Origin: Apus apus
Taxonomy: Eukaryota > Chordata > Aves > Apodiformes > Apodidae
Reading direction: 5' to 3'
Length of the DNA: 64,000 nt
NCBI RefSeq assembly: GCF_020740795.1
Contig: NC_067291.1
Span: forward strand, 17,765,780-17,829,779
Part shown: positions 38,001 to 46,800 of the stretch, one piece after another
Position numbering within the stretch: position 1 is the first letter of the stretch
How the letters are laid out: each line of letters begins with the position of its first letter
Translations under genes and position numbers: made by a program
The notes under the pieces: generated by a model
Database searches by the model: none
What the model was told of the DNA's origin: nothing
What the model saw: the letters and a program-made list of their open reading frames with translations, nothing else

Positions 38001-40647
38001 TTCACAAGTATCAACAGACACGAAAGTGACCTATTTTAATAAGAAAGAACAACCAGATGATGGGAAAATGAAGACTGAGATTACAGTGCAATCTCAAGTT
38101 CAAGAAAACATAGATATTTCTGGTGAAGCTGATGTGGGAGGTCTGTCAAACCAGAATGTAAGAGAAGTGGTTCGAGAGGGTGTTGAAGGAACTCCTTCCA
38201 AAGAGGAGATAGAAGGTATAGTGCATCATGGCCTGAAAGGAAATGAGGGCAGAAAGAACATCTCTGTTAATGTTGAGATTGTAGAGGAGCCACTAGATTA
38301 TGCCACTGATGAAAGGACTGATTTTTCAACACCTTTTGAAGTAGAGGAAGTGGAAGATACGTTCCCTGAGAGAGAGAGGCGTTATGGTGAGGAGGAGGAG
38401 GAGCACACAACGTTCACCTATGAAGATGTAAAAAAGAAGAAACAACGTCATGAGAGTTTCACTCGTGTGGAAGAAGTCACTGAGGAAGATGATTCACCTA
38501 TTGAACAAAAATATTTTGTATCTGTTCCTGATGAGCATCCTATTATTAATGAGAAAGACGATGACTCAGTGTATGGGCAAATTCATATAGAGGAAGAATC
38601 CACTATTAAATATTCTTGGCAAGATGAATTTTTGCAAGGCACACAAAGTAAGAGAGATGAAGGTGTAAGCTCTCCAGAAGAAACCTATCGAGTGGTAGGG
38701 GAGGAAGCCAGTGCCCATATTTTAAAAGAGTCTCCAGAAGCTGAAACATCCCATGTTGAATCCACTATTATTGAAAAAGAAATTAAGATTCCCCACGAAT
38801 TTCAGACTTCAATAAAAGGGCTTTTATCAAAGGAAACAAAGGACCCTAAACATCGACTGAAGGAAGCTTTGGAGCAGTTGGAGGGCAGTCTCCCAGAAAG
38901 TGTGAAAGATGAGCTGTTTGCATTAACAAAAGAAAATCAAGCTGACTCTAGTAGCTTAGAATTTGATATAAAAAAAGTTGATCAAGCAGAGGATGGTGGC
39001 TCAGTGACAATTGTTGCTGAAGTCAATTTGTCACAGACCCTTAATACTGATGAATTTGATGCAGCTCAGCTTGGTGAAGTAATTGCAAGCGAGAAGGCAA
39101 CGTTGAAAAAAGATGGCTCGAAGACAGTTGTTGATGGTAGAAGGAATGTAGATGTTTCTTCCCGCAGTGATAAATACATTGCTGTGGCTGATCAAGAAAT
39201 CTATAACTCATCCACAGTGAGGAGGAGTGGTGGTGCAGGGTATCATACCACTGAAGAAGTTATTTATGATGGTTCAGTTTTGGAAACTGCAGATTTCAGA
39301 GAAGTTTCTCGCTCAGCGCAATCAACTGATGAGACCAAATCCATGAGGCATGTAAAGGTTGATCCAGCAGAAGTTCAGAGGTTTGAGCAGATTGTCTACA
39401 AAGGGCCTGGTTCTGAAACAGTGGAGCTCAGTGCTACAGAAGATCTTGTTCAAACAGAAGGATCATCAGAGTTTAGCCGATCTGTGAAGCATTTTAAACT
39501 GGGTCCTAAAGAAATCCAAACCACAGAAGAAGTAATTTATTCAGGCCCTATTACTACAACCATAGAAGAGATTGATTCTGGAAGTCTTTCCCAGAAGTCT
39601 TCAACAGACTTCAACAGGTCCACAAGACATGTCACAGTAGGATCAAGACAGGTAACTGAAGAAGTCTCTTTTGAAGGACCTGTTTCAGACTCTCTGGAGC
39701 TCAATAGCTCAGGCAATCTATCTCAGACAGAAGGGTCTGTGGATGTCAGCAGATCAGTAAGGCACTTCAGATTAGGTCCAAAAGAATTTCACACTGAGCA
39801 AGTTATCTTTGAAGGACCAATCTCTGGTAAAGTGGAGGTCAGTGACTCTAGAGACTTCTCACAGGCACAAAGTTCAGTCAGACACATTCAGTTGGGTCCC
39901 CAAGAGTTTATGACAGCTGAAAAGATCATCTTTCAGGGACCTGTCTCTGAGCACACAGAAATCAGTGAACTGGAAGATGGGACTCTTTCAGAAGGCTCCA
40001 TAAAGCGCTTTAGAATAGGTCAAGTGGGAGTTAATACCACTGAACAAATCATATATCATGGCTCCCTTTCTGAAACTCCAGAGCTCATGAACATAGAAGG
40101 ACATCTTTCAGAGAATGAAGGAAGCTCAGACATCAGGTCTTTCAGGCATGTTAAAATAAGTCCTGGAGAAACTCATACTGAGCAAATAATCTTTACAAGC
40201 CCTGTTTCTCAAACACTGGAAGATCTTTCACAGATGGAAGAATCATCTGAGAGCAGTAGGTCTGTAAAGCACATTAAAGTAGGATCCAAAGAAGCATCTT
40301 TTAGTTTTCAAATGGATGTTTCCAATATGGGTGGAATATCCACAATAAAAAGTGGAGAACAGCAAGCAACAATGCTCGTGTCCAATCAGCAAGACCCTTC
40401 TGTTAGTCAGATTGTAGTTGAAAGTGACCAGATTGGAGGAAACAAACATCAAACAGGCTACGTTCTCTCCAGTTTTTCTCAAGATCATGGTGAAAATGTA
40501 GTGGAAAAATCCTTTTTTGATAAAACTGTACAGTTGCAAAGTATGGTAGACCAAAGTTCAGTTGTTTCTGATGAAAAGAAAGTTGCTTTTCTCTATCTGG
40601 ACCGTGAGGAGGAAGATGATGATGATAATGATGGACAGTGGTTCTGA
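22299..40647 (+). CDS. SYNM: Synemin, type IV-like intermediate filament protein (four joined exons)
   Basis: Joining 22299-23084, 28033-28157, 35384-35457 and 36980-40647 gives 4653 nt in one frame: 1550 residues plus TGA, close to the length of human alpha-synemin (about 1565). All introns are GT-AG. Residues 1-10 are a very short head, typical of synemin. The rod runs from residue 11 (EKRELQELNSRL) to about 312 and ends in the helix-termination motif (LEIETYRALLEGES). The tail is about 1240 residues and ends SDEKKVAFLYLD...GQWF, matching the synemin C-terminus. Synemin is known to co-polymerise with desmin or vimentin and to link filaments to costameres and adhesion sites in muscle and glia. 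It cannot form filaments alone. The start ATG at 22299 has A at -3 and sets the rod at the expected distance. The gene is intact, with no frameshift. Family assignment is from remembered family sequence, not a search. Confidence 0.97.
23085..28032 (+). other. SYNM: SYNM intron 1
   Basis: The intron is 4.95 kb, with donor CAG/gtgggt and acceptor tttctgtttag/AGG. The first 500 bases or so continue the CpG island; after about 24.3 kb the sequence becomes AT-rich. Apart from a short TATT run I see no exon, mobile element or conserved-looking block in it. Confidence 0.9.
24344..24364. repeat. (TATT)n microsatellite
   Basis: About five uninterrupted TATT units inside SYNM intron 1, followed by related T-rich sequence. 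Confidence 0.85.
28033..28157 (+). CDS. SYNM: SYNM coding exon 2 (end of rod coil 2)
   Basis: The 125-nt exon encodes residues 263-303 plus two bases of Arg304. It begins RIIDALEEEKQFL and continues through DYQELLQVKAGLILEIETYR, the canonical intermediate-filament helix-termination region (family pattern YQDLLxVKxxLDxEIxTYR). Acceptor tttctgtttag and donor CTACAG/gtaaga are both strong. Exon 1 ends in phase 0 and this exon ends in phase 2, which exon 3 completes correctly. Confidence 0.97.
28158..35383 (+). other. SYNM: SYNM intron 2
   Basis: The intron is 7.2 kb, AT-rich, with donor gtaaga and acceptor aatgtgttttgcag. I see no additional exon, RNA gene or recognisable transposon in it; short open frames here show no family resemblance. 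Confidence 0.88.
35384..35457 (+). CDS. SYNM: SYNM coding exon 3 (rod terminus to tail junction)
   Basis: The 74-nt exon completes Arg304 and encodes ALLEGESNQWIITWRDQHRG to residue 328, ending in phase 1. ALLEGES is the last part of the helix-termination motif, so the rod ends here at about residue 312 and the tail begins. Acceptor tgttttgcag and donor CTCAAG/gtaaaa are good. The end of this exon is the natural branching point for short synemin isoforms (see findings). Confidence 0.95.
35458..36979 (+). other. SYNM: SYNM intron 3
   Basis: The intron is 1.5 kb and AT-rich. Its acceptor is ctctttttgcag before ATATTATAAAC. It contains an exon-like segment at 35613-35661 with a near-perfect donor, and an unremarkable 121-codon open frame (36236-36601) that matches nothing I know. 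Confidence 0.88.
36980..40647 (+). CDS. SYNM: SYNM coding exon 4 (long tail domain)
   Basis: The 3668-nt exon completes Asp329 and encodes residues 330-1550 and the TGA stop. The first third is Ser/Thr/Lys/Glu-rich and low in order. The middle carries acidic, well-conserved synemin segments: VNVEIVEEPLDYAT, the EEVTEEDDSP region, VYGQIHIEEESTIKYSWQDE and IIEKEIKIPHEF. Residues about 1083-1420 are tandem degenerate repeats. The C-terminus holds FSFQMDVSN and VQLQSMVDQSSVVSDEKK, then an acidic run ending QWF. In mammals the tail carries binding sites for vinculin, talin, alpha-actinin and PKA RII; whether those residues persist here I cannot judge by eye. Composition (AT-rich, mixed third positions) is very different from exon 1 of the same gene. 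Confidence 0.97.
39241..40304 (+). repeat. SYNM: Coding tandem repeats in the synemin tail
   Basis: About eight degenerate units of roughly 35-45 residues (protein residues about 1083-1436). Each has a core like TEEVIYDGSV, TEEVIYSGPI, TEEVSFEGPV, TEQVIFEGPI, AEKIIFQGPV, TEQIIYHGSL or TEQIIFTSPV, then an acidic/Ser linker, then a basic block like SRSVRHFRLGPKE. Human synemin has the same kind of repeat (VRHxxLGPxE...GP). Conservation of the core but not of the linkers implies selection on the repeat fold or ligand. Confidence 0.9.
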
Positions 40648-43230
40648 AAGGAAGTCTACTTAGTAATTTGTTTATACAGATTTTTGGTTATCCTTTTTTT
40701 TAAAGAAAAAAAAGAGGAAAAAAGGGATGAGGAAGCATTCACACTATTTAGATTATTAATAGTGGACTGAGAAGTATTGAATCTAAGCCTCTACCTATTC
40801 AGCACACTTCTTACATTACTGGAAATTGTGTCCAATAATTTCAGATTTCTCTACCCAGAGAGACAGGAATTTGCTACTGGGGAATTTAAAGGATTGTACT
40901 TTTTGTTTGTTTTATAGCAGGTCAGCTAATCAGTGTGTGCTTGAATAGGACTCTTCCATTATTTTTTTAAATACTGTATTGTACTTGGTAACTAAAAGAT
41001 TCAGAAATTCTGTTTAAATCTCAAGCTACTAACCACAAATAGAATATAAGACTAAGGAGAGTGGTAGGTAGCTGATTTTCAGTTCTGTTTGCATACTTAT
41101 CTGCAATACCTAATGGAAACATTAAGATACAGTTATAACAGCTATGAAAAATAAATACGATTCTGTAGGATCGAAGTAAGAATAGCAAGAATTGAGAAGA
41201 ATAATTTGTATAGGTAGAATGCAGTGGGAAGAAAGAGGTAACACTGAAGCAAGAATTTATCACAGTATTCATAATGAGAAATAGTGATTTGTATGGTTAG
41301 ACAATAGTACATTTAATATCTTTGAAAAGAAAGCAAATGAAAAAACTAGGCTTGATATTATTTGCACTGAAGTAAGGTTCAGTGGCTGTTCATTAGTGAC
41401 AGCAACTCATTTTGACACTAGGTATTGCTAAAGGTAAGTGAGAAGTGTCAGACATTATTGCATAATGCCTAGTTTCTGAAGACAGTGAAATTAGCTAATC
41501 TGTCTCCTGTTCTGCAGAAAACTTGTAAAAATGGCATTGATGACACTTAATATCCTTGTGCCATTTCCAGATCATCCTTTCTTTGTTTACAAATGACTAA
41601 ATGCCCTTTCCAATTACGAGCCCTGAAAACCCAACCTGAGATTTGAATGTTCCTTATTTTTCTTTTTCTGATTGTAACCTTTGCCGCAGGCTAAAGTTGG
41701 TTTCTACTTAAATTATTTGCAAATAAGCTAATTTCACTCGGGTTGCACATTGGTTAAATGAAGGACATGATTTAACTTCACAATGATAGCTCAGTGACTT
41801 GGAAGCCCGGATCAGGCCCCGGAGCTGTACTGAGCTCTGCAGCACCAGCAGAAGCAAAAATAGCAGCCAAAGTATTTTTGTCACTGAAGTAAGAAGATAT
41901 CATTCTGGACACATACAAGATATAAGATATACAGATGAGGAGCTGCTATTTTTACACGCACACATTCACTCACTCACTCTCTCTCACACCTTCTCTGCAG
42001 AGTTGAAACATCCGTATCCGGGCAGCTGCGTCGGGCCGGTGGTCTCTGACTCTCCATTTTTTCCCTGTGGTTATCTAGGCGTAGTTTTGTGTGTGTTAAT
42101 CCAGATTAGAATCCAGTTAAACTGCCATAGTCTGGCATGGCTAGTCACCTTTCAGATGCCTTAGTATTAACAGAAGCTAGATTTTTCAAAACTGGCTGCT
42201 GCTTCCTGATTATGGAATGTAAACGCAAAGCTCCAGAGAAGCTCCCTGCTGACTGACAGGTCGTGCTGTTTCAGAGATGGGACAGTTGAATTGTTGTGTG
42301 CCTTAGGTACCGAGTTTGAAACTGTACAGAGCTACCTGTTCCAAAGATGAACTCATGAGTTTTGTCTGCACTGCAACATTTTCTGTATGTTTTCCTCATT
42401 TTGTCTAAGTGTGAGAAGCAGTGGAGGTGGGGGTTGAATATTTTTCCATCAGGTACCATGAAATAATTTGTTGTGTAACAAACAGCTGGAAAAATGAATA
42501 GGAAACTGAGCTGTGTAACCAACAAGAACTATAGGTTTCTGTACTTAAAAGATCAATAGATTTACTGATACCTTGTGGAATCTTTGACAGACGTGCTCCT
42601 TAGGAAGAACTAAACCAAAACTCTGGTATGTTCATCTTCACCTGCTCAGAGGATTATTGTGTCAGGTGAAGGAATAAACCAGTGAGGAGCAAGTGAATCA
42701 TGCAAAGCAGATGGCCTTAGCACTAAAGGAGGGGAAAACAAAATATCAGTATTATTTCCACTGAGGCAACAACAGCTCTTTAAAAATTCTTTTATGTATC
42801 ACTTGTCAGATGTAGTAGGTTGTACCAAGATCTGTTTCTTTTTTGATTGTCTAGAGTGGGAAAAAAAAAATGTTCAGTGTACTTTAGTTCTATTCAAGAT
42901 CAGGATTTTGATCATCTGTTGGAAAGTTAGTTTATCATAGGGAACTGGAAATGTGCATTAGTGTGACATTGGAAGATGTCCCCAGTTCCTTGGCGTCAAC
43001 GCTTCAGGCTGTGATACCAGGGCCATAGGTACATGCAGTACCAGTAACAGCAAAGACAACCTACTGACTGTCTAATGTACTAACTCACCCAGCCTGTGGC
43101 TGGAAGGATTGGTGATACAGCTTTGGTCAGCATGCACTTCTGAAGCTTACTCATATAAGCTGTGCTTTTCATTAAATACATTAAATTTATTGCTGCGTTT
43201 GAATAAAACAAAATGCTTTAAAAATATAAT
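40648..43230 (+). other. SYNM: SYNM 3' untranslated region (end approximate)
   Basis: The sequence after the stop is AT-rich and non-coding. AATAAA hexamers occur at 41150, 42673 and 43202; the last is preceded by two ATTAAA hexamers at 43171 and 43180, making it the best end. A later ATTAAA at about 43560, followed by a T-rich/GT element, is an alternative. A length of about 2.6 kb would match the long 3' UTR known for mammalian synemin. The exact cleavage site is not visible. Confidence 0.6.
43171..43207 (+). terminator. SYNM: Cluster of poly(A) signals, probable 3' end of SYNM
   Basis: ATTAAA at 43171, ATTAAA at 43180 and AATAAA at 43202 lie within 37 bases. Such clustering is typical of a used polyadenylation site. 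The downstream GT-rich element is weak, so the ATTAAA near 43560 remains a competitor. Confidence 0.5.
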
Positions 43231-43858
43231 TAATAATTGGGGGGGGCGGGGTAAAAACTATATATTTATATGCTGATATAGATCAGAAGTGGGGCACTGT
43301 GTTCCAAATGTGTAAACCACTGGTCTAGAAAGCAAATATAGCACAGAATATAAAGACAGATGTGTGAGAGACCTAGAAGACTGTATTGAATGATGTTTGT
43401 GAGTTGCAGGTGTTTAAAAAGACGGTAAGAATGTTGAGACTGGGCTGCTGTCAGCTGTGTGAAACTTGGCAGGCAGCTTGTGTTTTGGTCGTTTGCAATG
43501 AAACTGCATTTTTTTGTGGTGGTATAAGATTTGTGATTTTACACTTTTTCACTCTTGAGTATTAAACAATCAAAATCAATGCAGATGTTTCTCTTTCTTC
43601 CTGTCTGATGTCTTTACGGCTTTGTTGTCAAAGAAAGGATTTAATGTCTATAAAGATCTTGCTCTAAGGCTTCTCAGATTGATGAGTTAATTGTGGTTCA
43701 AAGAATGCACATATTTTTCTATCCAGCCAAGGATACCTCTTTCACATTGATAACAGAAATTATGGCCAAACATAGCTTAGTCTTTATTGCAACTATAACA
43801 AGATGGATGGACAAGTGGTGGTTCTTCAGTTCAACAGCAGGTAGTGGGAGAGGGAGAG

Positions 43859-43866
43859 TATAAAAG
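43859..43866 (+). promoter_or_regulatory. TATA box candidate downstream of SYNM
   Basis: TATAAAAG followed 70 bases later by a full-consensus splice donor (ATAAG/gtaagt at 43936). Together they could define a short first exon of a non-coding transcript starting near 43890; no downstream partner exon is established. Confidence 0.25.
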
Positions 43867-46800
43867 ATGACAGAAGGTGGAATTCCTGGAGATGCCAGCA
43901 TCATAGTCTTCCTTGGATCCTGGGATTTGAATAAGGTAAGTCTGAACTTTTATCCTTTTCTAACAAAGAAAACCTTTTAATGCACTTTTACACCTGTAAT
44001 AGTACCTCTCTATGCTGTGAAATTTATTTTTTCTATTTAATCAGACTTTATTTGTAATGAAGTAAATATCATGCCTTTAGCCCAATTTTCTGTTGATAAA
44101 AGAAATGGGTCATAATGAGGTTTTTTGTGTGGAAGAGTGAGAGCTTCTAAAGAGCTTCATCCACTTTTAATTCAGGAAAATTGAGGAAAAACACACAGTT
44201 CTCCCTGTATTGCAGCACAGGGAAAAACAATATGTGAAGCTGTGTCTGAATCACAGCATATTCTGAAGATGACTAAATGATCAGCTAAATAGTTCCCACT
44301 GAAACTGGCCTCTGTCAGAAATGTCTCTGAATTGTAAGGAATGGGACTCTCTGTGGGTTGCTATTTAATACACTTTGATTTGGTTTTCGTTTCCTGGTTT
44401 TGACACATCTGTCAGTTGTGATAACATTTTAGAAGATGCCATGAAAATATGGAGATTTCTGAGCATTAAAATCTAAAAGGGAGTGCTTAAAATTAAATGG
44501 GAAAGAAAGGGTGTTTATTCATACTCCAGACTGAAATGGTTTCAACAGTTACAACTCTTTCTTCCTTATGTATCTCTGCACCCAAATGTGAGCAGAAGAA
44601 TAAGCAACGTGCCCAACAAATGAGGAAAAGTTTTTCCTTTAGCTAGGAAAAACTCTGGGTTTTGGAAGGTGCCATCTCCAGCTGTTGGGTCATCACAAAC
44701 CACTATTATTTGGTTTGGTTTTAATTTCCAAGCCACAATGTGAAGCTGCTGTGGCAGGAATGTACATCTGGAATCTAGCCTACTTTGTTCACCTACAGAC
44801 CCCATTTCTCAGGTGAGAATTAAGAGATGCTGAACCCTAATACTAGGTGGAATTGGCAAAATTGCTTTCATGCAAAGAAGAGACACTCAGTCTTCATAAT
44901 AGGCAGGAGAAATGGAACAAGTTCCTTCATTTTTCTTGGGAATAAGAAGCCTGTGATACAGGCTTTGTCTCCTGATAGTAAGGTTGTGCTTTGGGACAAC
45001 AGAATGAGACTTGAGGTGGGTTGATGTTACAGTGTGTTGGTCTGTCTTAACTGATCTTTGTTTTCTCAGGTTTTCTGTGGCCCTGCAGGCAGAGAGATAG
45101 AGATTATAGTTAATTACCAGATCAACCTTGTTTGCCATTTTAGTTTTGTGTTGCAGAGAGCATATGCCTGCAGGATACCCAGCTATTTCATACAAGTCTG
45201 TAAGAAGGCAAATTCTTTCCATAATTGGAAACTGCTGCTTTTGGTTGGTTGATTTTTTTTTTCTCATAATTTTGGCTTGAATTTACTCAAAGTCCTTGCA
45301 TTCTCCTGTGAAAACAAAGAGATGCTGTATGACCATCTCTGTCACTATTTGCTGTTATCACTCAAGCAGAGGAGTTAACCAAGATAATTACTTTTTTTTT
45401 TTTGTATGTTAGGAATAAAACTGAAGGTGAACATATCTGCTTAATTTTCACTTGCTGCTTTGATTAATTAAGAGGGATGATGGTGGCACATAATGAAATC
45501 ACTTCAGGCAATGGCTGTGAAATCAGTGACACATCTGACATTTGGTGGAGGAAAAAGTCTGAAGAGTTAGCAATCTGAACTGGTGCCCTGGGAACTTTCC
45601 AACAGTTTGACTCATCTGTCTGTTCCATCAGGCATTTGTGTGACTCTTCTGCCTAAATATCTCTGGGAAGTGCAAAGGAACATAGGTTGTAACAAGATGC
45701 AAAAAGATGCTCAGCCAAGAAGAGATCTAATTAAAAACTCATTCTAAATATGTCAGCAGTTTCTTGAATTGCTATCAATCCTTTTTTTATTGTGGCTGTC
45801 AAATGAGATTTGTCAGTGAAGGCAGGGCAACATATAATTCAACAACATACATTTCTTAGACTGGAGTAAACTGATAAAGAGAACTCAAATACATTTTCCT
45901 CTAGTGTATGTAGATGTATTGAAAAATATTGTTACTCCGAGTAATACAGTTAGTCCTATTTAGTCAAACTAAATAAGAATATGGTTGATTTAATTAAATC
46001 TCTCAGCTCTCATAAAAGCACTGGCTCTGGAGCTTTGTATTGAGGCAGGAGAGTGATTAGAATAACTTAGAATTGCTATCACCTTACTATGAAGTAAAGT
46101 ATTTTTAGTGTAGATGGCTTTGGCTGTACAGTGGGGATTGTTTACATAAATACTTGTTACTTTGCTGTCATTAATAATGCAGACCAGGTTCTGTTCAGCA
46201 AGGGGTGTTTTGGTGAGAGCTTGATTGAAAGTTGATTATAGATTTTGTTTTGATTGAATGTTTACATATTTTTGGGTCACAATATTAGTCCTTGGGGAGT
46301 TGGGGGGTGAGAAGCAATTTGGAGGATCAGTGTTTCAACACTATATACTAAATCTGAAAGTCAAGATTGTAGGAAAAAATATACCTTTCCAGATCAACTC
46401 ATATAGTTGGAAAGTAAAACAAATGGTTTTGGGCACACAGTTAATTTCTGTTCTTAGGAGACTGATAAGATTGTTTATTCTCAAGTGATACTCCTGTTGA
46501 ATCCAGCATGTGCTGGGTATTATATCCATAGACAGAGCTAATGTGGTGCTATTTATCCAGAGCCTGCTTCATCCAAATGTTAAGCTAACAGTACATGAAA
46601 TTTATTTTTAATAACTGATTTTATGCAACACTATAAAGTATTAACCTTTTAATTTTGCTGTTACCAAGTAGATCCAAATGTAAAGAGTGTGCAGAGATCC
46701 ATGTTTCAAATGCCAGTGATACTTGATTCAAAGGTAGATCTTGTTCCTGTAGTGGGAGGAAATCTGAATGCTCAGCCCACTGGCTCTAAAGGTCAGGAGT

